Shown here: one piece after another, positions 38,390-47,672 of the stretch
How the letters are laid out: every line of letters begins with the position of its first letter
Position numbering within the stretch: position 1 is the stretch's first letter
Assembly (NCBI RefSeq): GCF_001423525.1
Contig: NZ_LMOI01000018.1
Location: 232,151 to 296,150, forward strand
DNA from: Arthrobacter sp. Leaf137
GTDB lineage: Bacteria; Actinomycetota; Actinomycetes; Actinomycetales; Micrococcaceae
Direction of reading: 5' to 3'
DNA length: 64,000 bases
Made by a program: the position numbers and the translations under genes
Notes under the pieces: generated by a model
Told to the model about the DNA's origin: nothing
The model's input: the letters and a program-made list of their open reading frames with translations, nothing else
Database searches by the model: none

Positions 38390-39097
38390 ATGCCTGCATC
38401 CCCCACCCCCGCTCCCCTTGATCTCATCGACGTGACCCTCGAATACCCCGACGGCACCGGAACCACCACCGCCCTGGAACGGGTCAGCCTCACCGCGAAC
38501 GCCGGTCAGCTGGTGTCCCTCGTGGGTCCCTCGGGCTCAGGGAAATCCAGCCTCCTGGCCACCGCGGCCACCCTGGTCCGGCCCACCGCCGGGCAGGTCT
38601 TCATCGACGGCACGGACACCACCGGACTCAGGGACAAGGAGCTGACAGAACTGCGGCGCAGCAAGATCGGCATCATCTTCCAGCAGCCCAACCTGCTCCC
38701 CTCCCTGACGGCGGCCGAGCAGCTCATCATCACCGACCACCTGCGCGGCAAGCCTGCCCGGGCGGCCCGGGACAGGGCGGCCGGGCTGCTGGACGTCGTC
38801 GGGCTCTCTGCGAGCGCCCGCAAGCTGCCGCACCAGCTCTCCGGCGGGCAGCGCCAGCGCGTCAACATCGCCCGCGCGCTGATGGGCAGCCCCAAGGTGC
38901 TGCTGGTGGATGAGCCGACGGCGGCGCTGGACCATGAGCGCAGCGAGGCAATTGTTCGGCTGCTTCGCCGGGTCACCACGGAATTCTCGGTGGCCACGGT
39001 GATGGTCACGCACGACACCGAGTTCCTGCCGCTTACGGACGCCGTGGCCACCATGCGGGACGGGCGGCTGGCGGCACCGGTCCTGGCCAGCGCCTGA
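38390..39097 (+). CDS. ABC transporter ATPase, LolD/MacB type (HrtA-like)
   Basis: A 235-residue ATPase partner of the FtsX-type permease. Walker A is LVGPSGSGKSSLLATAA, the Q-loop IIFQQPNLLPSL, the signature HQLSGGQRQRVNIARAL, Walker B VLLVDEPTAALD and the switch His VMVTHDTEF, all intact. AAGGAAA lies before the ATG. A strong terminator ends the operon. Its role is to power export by the neighbouring permease. Confidence 0.92.
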   Translation: MPASPTPAPLDLIDVTLEYPDGTGTTTALERVSLTANAGQLVSLVGPSGSGKSSLLATAATLVRPTAGQVFIDGTDTTGLRDKELTELRRSKIGIIFQQPNLLPSLTAAEQLIITDHLRGKPARAARDRAAGLLDVVGLSASARKLPHQLSGGQRQRVNIARALMGSPKVLLVDEPTAALDHERSEAIVRLLRRVTTEFSVATVMVTHDTEFLPLTDAVATMRDGRLAAPVLASA

Positions 39098-39111
39098 GCG
39101 GGTGGCAGCAA

Positions 39112-39153
39112 CGCAAACAGCCCCGGAAGGGTCTCCCGCCGGGGCTGTTTGCG
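39112..39153. terminator. Bidirectional terminator between exporter and sialidase
   Basis: A perfect 15-base stem, CGCAAACAGCCCCGG and its complement, with a 12-base loop, lies 14 bases after the ATPase stop and 20 bases before the end of the convergent sialidase gene. Confidence 0.88.
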
Positions 39154-39172
39154 TCCGTGACGCGGCTGATGG

Positions 39173-42151
39173 CTAACCCTTCGGGGTCACCTGCAGGCGG
39201 TCGAAGGAGACCTGTTTGCCGTCCTTGTCCAGGACCACCACATCATCGCGGCCGTTCTGGACCCCCGCCGGGAGGATGAACTCCACGGTGTTGGCGGTGG
39301 TGGGGAAGAGCCAGCCGATCCGCTGGCTGCGCTTGTTGAGGTAGACGTAGTACCACTGCCCGTAGTCGAGCCCCTCGAGGACCACCTTCTGGCCGTTCCG
39401 GTACTTGTCCTGCGTCTTCAGGTCGAACGGCGGCGCCTGGCCGTCGAAGTCCTGGACCGTCAGGGCGGGTTCGGACTCCGGCTGGGTGGGCTGGAGCTCA
39501 AGCTGGATTCGGCCGCCGCTGACGGAAACGGTGGCACGCTTGGTTCCGTTGTCCCCGGTGGCGCTGAAACGTACTGCGTCCAGCTTCCCGGCGGCGATGT
39601 CAGCTGCGGTGAGCACGTAGTCCCTGGTGGCCGTCACAGTGCTGCCGGCTGCGAGGGACGGTTCGCTGATGCCTGCGTCCGGGGCAGCCACCCCGGTCAG
39701 CGGGACGTTGCCCGCGTTGCCCAGGGTGTAGGTATACGTCACAACGTCGCCTGCGGAGGCGTACCGGTCGCCGTCCTTGTCGGTCCAAACAGCTGCGACG
39801 GTGCCGTCCAGGCTGGCATCGCGCACCTTCAGGTCCACCTCGCCGCCGTTGACGGAGTAGGTCCGGGTGCCCTGGCCTGCGGCGCTGACGTCCCAGCTGG
39901 TTTGCGGGATGAAGAAGCCCTGGGCTGCTTCCTCTGCGGTGACGGTGTGCCGCGGCGTGGCGCAGGTGTAGCCCTGGCCCGCGGGCAGGACGCTGTACCG
40001 GCAGTTCCCGGGACCGTCCGGCACGAGGGGGCTGAAGTTGCCCGCCGTGGGCACCACCTTTTCCACCAGGGGGCTGGTGTTGGCGACGTCGAACTTGTAG
40101 GGGAAGGCCTCCCCTGCCGTGTACGGCTTCGCGGCCAGGTCCCGGCCGGCGTCATTCCGGCTGCCGGTGATCGCGGCGGAAACCAGGCCGTCGCGCAGGG
40201 CCACGGCCGCTCCGGTGAACGCCACCGTTTTAGTGAGCGACGGCGTCGCGCTGGCCGTAATGCTGAAGGTGGCCTGCGGCACGAAGTAGCCGCGGGCAAT
40301 ATCCTCGGCCGTCACCGTGTGCCTGGCCGTGGTGCAGGTGTAGCCGGCACCGGCGGCCAGGTTGTTATACCGGCAGTTAGGGCTGCTGGGTGCCCCGGGG
40401 GCGGGTGGCAGGAAGCCGGCGTCGAACGGCCCGGAAACGGGTACGGCGTTCGCGGTGACGTTGGCTGTGCTCTTCACAGTGAACGTGTAGCTGACAACGT
40501 CACCGGTCTTGTACGGGCTGGCCGCCACGTCGCGGTCCGGGGCGGAGCCGGTAATGGTCATGCCCACCTGCGGTGCAACCGGCACCGTGGCCGTGAAGGT
40601 GGCCTGCGAAACCCGGCCGTCCGCCGTCGTGAACGCCGCAGTAAGTATCTGCGGGCCGCTGGCGTTCGCCGGCGCGGTCAGGTCCACGTTCACGGTAGCG
40701 GAGGCACCGGGCGCGACGTCGGGCACGGGCACCGTGGTGGCAGACCAGCCGCTGGGCGTGTAGACGGTGGCGGTGGCGCCGGAGAGCGTGGATGCCTCCT
40801 GGTTGGTGACCGTCACGGCCACCTGCTTGGTGGCACCGGGTGCGGTGGTGACCGCGGGGACGGACAGTGGCGCGCAAGCGTAGTTCAGCCAGGCATCGTC
40901 GAAGGCGGCGAACGGCATGTTGTCCGTGTAGTTGCCCTCGTACAGGACGCCGAAGCGGCCCTCGTCCAGCCGGGTCACGGTGGAATACGCGGAGAAGCCC
41001 GCGCGGATGGTGCGGACGCCGGGCCAGGTGGCGCCGTCGTCGCAGGACACACGGGCCGAGACGTTCTCGCGCCCGGTCTTGGAATTGGCGTTGGTGAAGA
41101 TCAGCTTCTTCGCGTCGGCCGATCCTTGGGCGGCGTTGGGGAACATGCGCGCGATGGCGCCGTTGTTGGCGGGGTCCGGAAGCTCGGTGTCCTGCGTGAC
41201 CGGGCCGTAGGTGGCGCCGCCGTCGGTGGAGACCGCAACTTTGCGGTATCCCTGGTTGGCGTTGTCACGGGAGTTGAGCAGCACGCGCCCGTCGGAGAGT
41301 TCCACCGTCTTGTTTTCGTCCATCCGGTCGCCCACGTTGGCGCCCTTGTGCCACGTGGCGCCGTGGTCGTCGGAGTAGACGCTGTAGGCCTGGATCCTGT
41401 TGCTGCCGTCCGCCTGGCGGATATCCCCGGCGTACTGCTGGATCAGGCGCCCCTTGTACGGGCCGTATTTGAGCTGGATGCCCTCACCGGAGGAAGCGAA
41501 GTTCGAGCGGACATCGCCGGCGGCCGGGCTGGCCTTGCTGGTGCCCGGCTTGGTGACGTCAGTGATGAGGCGCGGCTGGCTCCACGAGAGGCCGCCATCG
41601 GAGGACTCGATGACCGCGGAGGAGATGACGGACCGGTCCGCGTCGTCGTTGCCGAACTGGCTGCCGCCGAACCCCTGGTCCTTGGAATACACGAACAATG
41701 CGAAGATCTTTCCGGCCTCGGCGTCCACAACGTAGGACGGATCGCTGTAGCCGTACTTTGCAGCGGCGGCGTCGCCCACATGCCCGGCGGCGATCACCTG
41801 CACCGGCCCCCAGGTCCGGCCGCCGTCGGTGCTGCGGCGCTGGACGATGGAGTTGGGGTTGGGGGCATCGGCGGAGCTGCCGGGCCTGCCGTCCCATGCC
41901 GCGAGAACCACGCCGTTGCCCAGGTAGGACAGTGCGGGGATGCGGTAAAAGAAGTTGTTGGCGGTCCTGTCCGCGGCCAGGTTGGTTTCCTGGAAAGCGC
42001 CGGGAGGAGCCGTGGGGCTGTTGGACGGCGTGGGTGCCGCCTGGGCGGGCAACCCGGTTCCGGCAAGCAGGGCTAAGGCGAGGGCACCTGTGCCCGCAGC
42101 ATGCCCCATCGATCTTTTCCTGGTTCTTTTCGTGGTAATTCGCAAACCCAT
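39173..42151 (-). CDS. Secreted multidomain exo-alpha-sialidase (GH33)
   Basis: A 992-residue extracellular sialidase that releases terminal sialic acid. The signal peptide has a basic start (TTKRTRKRS), a hydrophobic core and AQAAP cleavage near residue 38. The six-bladed propeller (about 45-415) has the YRIP motif in NNFFYRIPALSY, DGRPGSS and several Asp boxes (STDGGRTWG, SSDGGLSW, SDDHGATW, CDDGATW). A NEW3-like domain (about 417-510) and three Ig/DUF11-like repeats follow, two sharing GYTC-N2-RHTVTAE elements. The C-terminal module ends FDRLQVTPKG with no sorting signal or SLH domain. The ATG at 42109 has a better ribosome site but loses the basic n-region. A NanR-like site lies upstream. 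Confidence 0.93.
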   Translation of the reverse strand: MGLRITTKRTRKRSMGHAAGTGALALALLAGTGLPAQAAPTPSNSPTAPPGAFQETNLAADRTANNFFYRIPALSYLGNGVVLAAWDGRPGSSADAPNPNSIVQRRSTDGGRTWGPVQVIAAGHVGDAAAAKYGYSDPSYVVDAEAGKIFALFVYSKDQGFGGSQFGNDDADRSVISSAVIESSDGGLSWSQPRLITDVTKPGTSKASPAAGDVRSNFASSGEGIQLKYGPYKGRLIQQYAGDIRQADGSNRIQAYSVYSDDHGATWHKGANVGDRMDENKTVELSDGRVLLNSRDNANQGYRKVAVSTDGGATYGPVTQDTELPDPANNGAIARMFPNAAQGSADAKKLIFTNANSKTGRENVSARVSCDDGATWPGVRTIRAGFSAYSTVTRLDEGRFGVLYEGNYTDNMPFAAFDDAWLNYACAPLSVPAVTTAPGATKQVAVTVTNQEASTLSGATATVYTPSGWSATTVPVPDVAPGASATVNVDLTAPANASGPQILTAAFTTADGRVSQATFTATVPVAPQVGMTITGSAPDRDVAASPYKTGDVVSYTFTVKSTANVTANAVPVSGPFDAGFLPPAPGAPSSPNCRYNNLAAGAGYTCTTARHTVTAEDIARGYFVPQATFSITASATPSLTKTVAFTGAAVALRDGLVSAAITGSRNDAGRDLAAKPYTAGEAFPYKFDVANTSPLVEKVVPTAGNFSPLVPDGPGNCRYSVLPAGQGYTCATPRHTVTAEEAAQGFFIPQTSWDVSAAGQGTRTYSVNGGEVDLKVRDASLDGTVAAVWTDKDGDRYASAGDVVTYTYTLGNAGNVPLTGVAAPDAGISEPSLAAGSTVTATRDYVLTAADIAAGKLDAVRFSATGDNGTKRATVSVSGGRIQLELQPTQPESEPALTVQDFDGQAPPFDLKTQDKYRNGQKVVLEGLDYGQWYYVYLNKRSQRIGWLFPTTANTVEFILPAGVQNGRDDVVVLDKDGKQVSFDRLQVTPKG

Positions 42152-42233
42152 GTCCTTTCTGGACGCCGCGCTGCGGCTCGAATGGAGGTGTGGAACGCCG
42201 TCGCGCTGAACCCAAAGTGTGATTCCTGCTACA

Positions 42234-42245
42234 TACGACGTCCTA
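42234..42245. promoter_or_regulatory. Candidate NanR site A, TACGACGTCCTA
   Basis: One mismatch from the palindrome TAGGACGTCCTA. It lies 83 bases upstream of the secreted sialidase start on the minus strand. Similar sites precede the second sialidase, the importer operon and the regulator gene. Confidence 0.6.
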
Positions 42246-42274
42246 CCACCTTAGGCATGGGAAGACCGGAAAGC

Positions 42275-42297
42275 TAGACTCAACATGTGACGTCCTA
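42275..42297 (+). promoter_or_regulatory. Candidate leaderless promoter and NanR site B
   Basis: TAGACT at 42275-42280 fits a -10 box placed seven bases before the GTG start of the second sialidase, implying a leaderless mRNA. TGTGACGTCCTA at 42286-42297 overlaps the start codon and matches the right arm of the TAGGACGTCCTA motif (9-10 of 12 positions). No Shine-Dalgarno sequence is present. Confidence 0.55.
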
Positions 42298-44017
42298 TCT
42301 CCTCCGCCCAAGCGCATCCTCCGCGCCCGCCGCTTTACCCGCCGCCGTCCCCTCAGCCGAGCACGTCCTCGCCGTCCGGGGTCGCGGGGGCTACCGCCAG
42401 TACCGGATCCCGGCGCTCGCGGTCACCGCACGGGGCACCGTCCTCGCCGCCTACGACGGCAGGCCGAACCTCGATGACCTGCCCAGCCCCATCGATCTCC
42501 TGGTCCGGCGCAGCACAGACAACGGGCAGACCTGGAGCGAACAGGCAGTGGTGCGGAGCGGCACTGGGCTGGAGGGCTTCGGTGATCCGAGCCTGCTGGT
42601 GGACGCCGAAACTGGACGCATCTTCCTCTTCCACGCGGCCGGAACGCGCGCGGGCTTCTTCGAGTCAGCCACCGGGATGGCGCCGGACGACCCCACCATC
42701 CAGCACACCGACCTCAGCTGGTCCGACGACGACGGCGCCACCTGGCAGCACCGCCGCCTCACCGCGGAACTGAAGGGCAGCTCCCCCGCCGGCCGGGACG
42801 TCACCGGCATCTTTGCCGCCGCCGGACAGGGCATCCAGATCCACACCGGACCCTTCAAGGGCCGCCTGGTGCAGCAGTTCGTCCTCCTGTGCGGAGGGGA
42901 GATCACGGCCGCCTCCGCCTACAGCGACGACCACGGCGAGCGCTGGACGCTGGGGGAATTCATCAGCGCCGGAACCCACGGCGCGGCGCCCAACGAGAAC
43001 AAAGTGGCGGCCCTGGATGACGGACGGCTGCTGCTGCACAGCCGGGCAACGCCCCGGCGCCTGGCCGCCACTTCCTCGGACGGCGGCCACAGCTGGAGCC
43101 AGCTGGCGCCTGTCGAGGACCTTCCGGATCCCAGCGACAACGGCTCACTGTCCCGCTTCGACGGACTGCCGTCCGTCACGGGTTGCGCCGGCACGGCGAC
43201 GGACCGGTGGCTGCTGGCCACCAACAACCGGGACACCTCGCTGCGCCGCAACACCGTCCTGAGCCTCTCACCGGATAACGGCAGCACCTGGCCTGCCGGG
43301 CTGGTGCTCTGCCCGGGAAGCTCGGCGTACTCCACGGCCACCCGGCTGCCCGACGGCAACATCGGCGTCCTGTACGAACGCCAGGGGTACCGCGAAATCG
43401 TGTTCGCCTCCATTCCTTCCTGGCAGCTGACGGACCAGCTTGCAGCGCAACCGCACCGAGAGCCCTCCACCCCGGAACCGGCTGCCGGACTCACCTTCAA
43501 CATGGAACTCCGTTCCATCACACCGGGCCTTCCGGAGGAGTGGCGTAACGCCGGCGAGTTCCACGTCATGGCGGACGACGGCGGCGACTGGGGTGCGGCG
43601 TCCAAGGAGATTGGCCAGGGCTACTCCGCCGGGCAGGCCCAGGTACTGGGCACCCGCGAGGCGCAGAACCTCAACTACGGCCCCATCATCCCCGGCTACA
43701 AGGCAGGCGACATCCTCGCGTTCACAGGCAGGGCACGGAACGACGGCGGCGATACAGTCACAGGGGTCAGGCTCACTGGGCCGGGGGCCGCGGCTTTCCC
43801 GGCCCGGGACCTCCTGCCGGGGGATGCGGCACTGTACTTCACGCCGTCGTACACCCTGACGGCGGGGGACGTGGAGCAGGAAGCCGTGACCATCACCTTC
43901 ACCGTTAAAGGAACCAGCCGGGACACGGCATGGCAGCTGTCCAGGACCTTCCGGTTCATCATGGCCACCGGGGATGTCAGCGTAGAAGACGCGCCACCGG
44001 TCAGCTCCCCTCGATAA
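42287..44017 (+). CDS. Exo-alpha-sialidase without signal peptide (GH33)
   Basis: A 576-residue sialidase. The propeller (about 25-390) has RQYRIPALAV, AAYDGRPNLDD, and Asp boxes STDNGQTWSE, SDDDGATW, SDDHGERW and SSDGGHSWS. Residues about 400-570 form beta-rich domains resembling the tail of surface proteins. An in-frame TAG four codons before the GTG start excludes a longer N-terminus, so no signal peptide exists. It would act inside the cell on imported sialosides or leave by another route. It is divergent from the secreted sialidase and overlaps the convergent gene at its 3' end by 17 bases. Confidence 0.9.
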   Translation: MTSYLLRPSASSAPAALPAAVPSAEHVLAVRGRGGYRQYRIPALAVTARGTVLAAYDGRPNLDDLPSPIDLLVRRSTDNGQTWSEQAVVRSGTGLEGFGDPSLLVDAETGRIFLFHAAGTRAGFFESATGMAPDDPTIQHTDLSWSDDDGATWQHRRLTAELKGSSPAGRDVTGIFAAAGQGIQIHTGPFKGRLVQQFVLLCGGEITAASAYSDDHGERWTLGEFISAGTHGAAPNENKVAALDDGRLLLHSRATPRRLAATSSDGGHSWSQLAPVEDLPDPSDNGSLSRFDGLPSVTGCAGTATDRWLLATNNRDTSLRRNTVLSLSPDNGSTWPAGLVLCPGSSAYSTATRLPDGNIGVLYERQGYREIVFASIPSWQLTDQLAAQPHREPSTPEPAAGLTFNMELRSITPGLPEEWRNAGEFHVMADDGGDWGAASKEIGQGYSAGQAQVLGTREAQNLNYGPIIPGYKAGDILAFTGRARNDGGDTVTGVRLTGPGAAAFPARDLLPGDAALYFTPSYTLTAGDVEQEAVTITFTVKGTSRDTAWQLSRTFRFIMATGDVSVEDAPPVSSPR

Positions 44018-44897
44018 GGGCGCACATCTGCCGCAGGCGGTCAACACGGCCCTGCACCGTCAGGCCCTCGCGAGGCAGCCCAACCTTGAAGCCGATGAAT
44101 GGCCCCGTGCCGGCAGCCGCGAGGCACCGTTGGATTTCGGCGCGGTTGAGCAGGGAGCCCGGCGGCGACCCTTCCACCTCGACGGCCGGAAGGTGCGCGT
44201 CGATCCACGGGTAACCGAACTCCGTGGCGTCCGGTGAGCAACCGGAAAACATGACGCCCGCCAGGACGCCCGCCTCCCGGGCCTGCGCAATATGTTCGGC
44301 GGCAGTGTCCGGGTTGCGGGTTTCGATGACGGACCGGGCCCAGTTGATCACGAGGCCCACCCGGCCGTCAGCCTGTTCGCGGAGTGAGCGGACCACGTCC
44401 ACCTCGTCGGTAAACGGCAGGAAGCCCTTCTCCGGCCTGCCGCTGGGCCGGGGCGCGTCGCAGTGTTCCACCAGCACCCGGGTGGTTCCCCAGGCCCAGT
44501 CGAGGATTTCGCTCAGCGATGCCCTGAACATGGCCGCATCGGCGCCGGGATGCGGCGCCGAATGCAGCTCGACGGCTTCCACCTGCCGCCCCTCGCCCTT
44601 CAGGCTGAGGACGAAGGCATGGAGCCCTGCCACGAATTCAAGGGCTTCCCGCCTGCCGCCGGCGTCCCTGGAGGCCAGTCCGAAAGCAGCCGATGCGTTC
44701 AGCCGCTGCATGGTGCCCGGTATTGAGGTCACGACGGCGGACCATCCCGCGGGTGCCCCGGCGGGCCAGGGGTTGCCGCCGTGCGGTCCGTACGGAAGTT
44801 CCAGTCCCCGTACAGCCTGGACGGATGCGAGCTCACGGTAGAACTCCTGCTGCGAGCCGGCAGGCTGGGCCGGATAAGCGCCGACGATGAGGGACAT
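44001..44897 (-). CDS. DUF4862-like TIM-barrel protein of the sialic acid locus
   Basis: A 298-residue cytoplasmic protein. The opening MSLIVGAYPAQPAGS and internal EAVELHSAPHP, RVLVEHCDAP, VGLVINWARS and FIGFKVGLP patterns suggest an (alpha/beta)8 barrel like xylose-isomerase-type enzymes, with conserved Glu, His, Asp and Lys at strand ends. It resembles the uncharacterised DUF4862 family, recalled from memory and not searched. CGGAG precedes the ATG. It shares a promoter region and a NanR-like site with the divergent importer operon, so a role in handling a sialic acid variant is plausible. No reaction is known to me. Confidence 0.72.
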   Translation of the reverse strand: MSLIVGAYPAQPAGSQQEFYRELASVQAVRGLELPYGPHGGNPWPAGAPAGWSAVVTSIPGTMQRLNASAAFGLASRDAGGRREALEFVAGLHAFVLSLKGEGRQVEAVELHSAPHPGADAAMFRASLSEILDWAWGTTRVLVEHCDAPRPSGRPEKGFLPFTDEVDVVRSLREQADGRVGLVINWARSVIETRNPDTAAEHIAQAREAGVLAGVMFSGCSPDATEFGYPWIDAHLPAVEVEGSPPGSLLNRAEIQRCLAAAGTGPFIGFKVGLPREGLTVQGRVDRLRQMCALIEGS

Positions 44898-45050
44898 TTC
44901 AAACTCCGTTGCTTGGAAGGTGGTGTGTCTGCAGGGCGATCGGGTGCAACTGAGCCGCCGCACTTGACGGCTGGCTGTGATCGCCCTTACAGTCTTTCTA
45001 CGAGCTAGGACATCCTACATCCGATAAACATCTTTTGAATGGTGAGGCAC
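44898..45050. promoter_or_regulatory. Divergent promoter with NanR site C, TAGGACATCCTA
   Basis: The palindrome TAGGA-CA-TCCTA at 45006-45017 is the best match to the shared motif in the window. It lies 33 bases upstream of the importer binding-protein start and 109 bases upstream of the DUF4862-like gene, so one bound repressor could silence both. GATAAA at 45022-45027 is a possible -10 box for the plus strand. Confidence 0.68.
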
Positions 45051-46691
45051 ATGAACAACATCAAGAACCTGCCGCTGGTCAATGACGCCAGCCGCCGGAA
45101 CTTCCTGAAGCTGGGCGGGGCCATGGGCCTGGCCGCAGCCTTCGCCGGCTCCCTCGCAGCCTGCGGCGGTCCCGCCGCCACCACCACGGGCGCCACCGAA
45201 AACACCTCGCCCGTCAACAAGGACCTCACCATCGAGGCCGGCATCTCCTACGCGCTGTCCACCGGGTTCGACCCCATCTCCTCTTCCGGCGCCACCCCGA
45301 TGGCCGCCAACCTGCACGTGTTCGAAGGCCTCATCGAACTGCACCCCGCCACCCGTGAGCCGTACAACGCCCTGGCCGCCGCGGACCCCAAGAAGGTCAG
45401 CGACACCCAGTACCAGGTGGCCATCCGGGACGGTGCCGTCTTCCACGACGGTACGCCGGTCACCGCCGAAGACGTGGTGTTCTCCTTTACCCGCGTGATG
45501 GACCCGGCCAACAAGTCGCTGTTCTCGCAGTTCATTCCGTTCATCCAGGAGGTCAAGGCCCTGGACGCCAAGACCGTGGAGTTCACGCTCAAGTACGCGT
45601 TCCCCGGCTTCGGGCCCCGCATCTCCGTGGTGAAGGTGGTGCCCAAGGCGCTGACCAACTTCCCGTTCGGTTCCGATCAGCTGAAGTCCTTCGACGCGAA
45701 GCCCGTAGGCACCGGACCGTACAAGCTCATCTCCGCCGTCAAGGACGACAAGATCGTCTTCGAAGCCAACCAGGCCTACAACGGCCCGAAGCCTGCCTTG
45801 GCCAAGGGCATGACCTGGCTGCTGCTCTCCGATGCCGCCGCCCGCGTCACGGCCATGCAGTCCGGCCGCGTCCAGGCCATCGAGGACGTCCCGTACCTGG
45901 ACATGGAGGGCCTGAAGTCGGCAGCCACCGTTGAATCGGTGCAGTCCTTCGGGCTGCTGTTCATGATGTTCAACTGCAACGCCGCACCCTTCAACAACAA
46001 GAAAGTCCGCCAGGCCCTCCACTACGGCCTGGACAAGGACTCCATCATCAAGAAGGCCCTGTTCGGCAACGCCAAGCCGGCCAGCTCCTACTTCCAGGAG
46101 GGCCACCCGGACTACGTCAAGGCCAAGAACGTCTACGGCTACGACGCCAAGAAGGCCGAGGACCTCCTCAAGGAAGCCGGCGTCACCAGCCTCGAGTTCG
46201 AGCTGCTCACCACTGACACCGCCTGGGTCAAGGACGTGGCACCCCTGATGCTCGAATCCTGGAACAAGATCCCCGGTGTCAAGGTCACGCTCAAGAACCT
46301 GCAGTCCGGCGCCCTGTACACGGACCGCGTGGCCAAGGGCGACTACAAGGTTGTTGCCGCGCCGGGCGATCCCTCGGTGTTCGGCAACGACGCGGACCTG
46401 CTGCTGAGCTGGTTCTACGCAGGTGACACCTGGATGAAGAACCGCGCTTTCTGGGGCGATACCCCGGAGCGGGTGCAGCTGGTGGACCTTATGTCCAAGG
46501 CTGGCCGCGCAACCAAGGAAGACGCCAAGAAGCTGACCGGCGAGATCGTGGACCTGGTGTCCGAGGAACTCCCCCTGTACCCGCTGTTCCACCGCCAGCT
46601 TCCCAGCGCCTGGGATTCCAAGAAACTCAGCGGCTTCAAGCCCCTCCCCACCACCGGAGTGTCCTTCGTTGGTGTGGGCCGCACCGCCTAG
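45051..46691 (+). CDS. siaE: Sialic acid ABC transporter substrate-binding lipoprotein (family 5)
   Basis: A 546-residue DppA/OppA-type binding protein. The N-terminus has a twin-arginine motif, [10 protein letters not shown], and a lipobox, LAAC, so it is probably Tat-exported and lipid-anchored. Core motifs include [20 protein letters not shown] and [17 protein letters not shown]. Family 5 proteins usually bind peptides, but Sat and Sia systems use this type for N-acetylneuraminate, and the operon continues with nanA, nanK and nanE. The ATG at 45051 is preferred over 45039, which has no ribosome site. Confidence 0.88.
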   Translation: MNNIKNLPLVNDASRRNFLKLGGAMGLAAAFAGSLAACGGPAATTTGATENTSPVNKDLTIEAGISYALSTGFDPISSSGATPMAANLHVFEGLIELHPATREPYNALAAADPKKVSDTQYQVAIRDGAVFHDGTPVTAEDVVFSFTRVMDPANKSLFSQFIPFIQEVKALDAKTVEFTLKYAFPGFGPRISVVKVVPKALTNFPFGSDQLKSFDAKPVGTGPYKLISAVKDDKIVFEANQAYNGPKPALAKGMTWLLLSDAAARVTAMQSGRVQAIEDVPYLDMEGLKSAATVESVQSFGLLFMMFNCNAAPFNNKKVRQALHYGLDKDSIIKKALFGNAKPASSYFQEGHPDYVKAKNVYGYDAKKAEDLLKEAGVTSLEFELLTTDTAWVKDVAPLMLESWNKIPGVKVTLKNLQSGALYTDRVAKGDYKVVAAPGDPSVFGNDADLLLSWFYAGDTWMKNRAFWGDTPERVQLVDLMSKAGRATKEDAKKLTGEIVDLVSEELPLYPLFHRQLPSAWDSKKLSGFKPLPTTGVSFVGVGRTA

Positions 46692-46712
46692 ACCTACCCA
46701 CCGGAGACTACA

Positions 46713-47669
46713 TTGAGCACCATATTGCGACTGCTGGGCCGACGGCTCGCAGCCCTGCCGCTGATGGTCCTTGGCATCACCCTGCTGGTGTTCCTGGTCC
46801 TGCAGGCCGCCCCGGGAGACCAGGCAAGCAGCGCCCTGGGCGAGGGCGCCAGCGAGGAAGCCAAGGAACAGTACCGCCAGGCAAACGGCCTGAACGATCC
46901 GCTGCTGCTGCAGTATGTGCGGTTCCTGGGCAAGCTCCTGCAGCTCGACCTCGGCGTCACCACGCCGCCGGCCAAGTCTGTGGCGAGCATGATCGGCTCG
47001 GCGTTCCCCCTGACGCTGCAGCTGACCTTCCTGGGCGTCATCATCGCCGTCGTGGTCTCCCTGGTCTTTGGCATCATCGGCGCCCTCTACCGGGACAAAT
47101 GGCAGGACCAGCTGGTCCGCGTGTTCTCCATCGCCGCGGTGGCAACGCCGTCGTTCTGGCTGGGCATCCTCCTGATCCAGTGGTTCGCCCTGGGACCGGC
47201 AGCGATGTTTCCGTCCGGCGGCATTGCCACCCCGGAGTCCGGTTTCGGCGGCTGGCTCAACTCGATGGCGCTGCCCGCCCTGGCCCTCGGCATCCCGGTT
47301 TCGGCCTCGCTCATCCGGGTGGTCCGCACCTCCATGGTGGAGGAGCTGGACCGGGACTATGTCCGCACGGCCATCGGCAACGGCGTGCCGTACCGCGAGG
47401 TGGTCTCCAAGAACGTGCTCCGCAACGCACTTGTCACTCCGGTGACCGTGCTGGGGCTGCGGATCGGCTACCTGCTGGGCGGCGCCGTCGTGATTGAAAT
47501 GATCTTTGCCCTGCCCGGCATGGGCCAGCTGATCCTCAATGGCATCACCAACCTGGACGTGAACCTGGTGCAGGGTGTGGTGCTGACCATTTCCGTCACT
47601 TTCGTCCTGGTGAACATCGCCGTGGACCTGCTTTACCTGCTCATCAACCCCCGAATCAGGACCGTGTGA
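46713..47669 (+). CDS. siaF: Sialic acid ABC transporter permease, DppB type
   Basis: A 318-residue inner-membrane permease with six predicted helices. It opens RLLGRRLAALPLMVLGITLL, as in DppB proteins, and the EAA-type loop is MVEELDRDYVRTAIGNGVPY. The TTG start has CGGAG upstream. It is 21 bases after the binding-protein gene and three bases before the fused permease-ATPase gene. It forms the channel with the permease half of that protein. Confidence 0.9.
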   Translation: MSTILRLLGRRLAALPLMVLGITLLVFLVLQAAPGDQASSALGEGASEEAKEQYRQANGLNDPLLLQYVRFLGKLLQLDLGVTTPPAKSVASMIGSAFPLTLQLTFLGVIIAVVVSLVFGIIGALYRDKWQDQLVRVFSIAAVATPSFWLGILLIQWFALGPAAMFPSGGIATPESGFGGWLNSMALPALALGIPVSASLIRVVRTSMVEELDRDYVRTAIGNGVPYREVVSKNVLRNALVTPVTVLGLRIGYLLGGAVVIEMIFALPGMGQLILNGITNLDVNLVQGVVLTISVTFVLVNIAVDLLYLLINPRIRTV

Positions 47670-47672
47670 CCC

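Noticed and set aside
39902..42076. 724-codon open frame on the plus strand opposite the secreted sialidase
   Set aside because: No motifs and low-complexity composition; the minus-strand sialidase has a signal peptide and Asp boxes.
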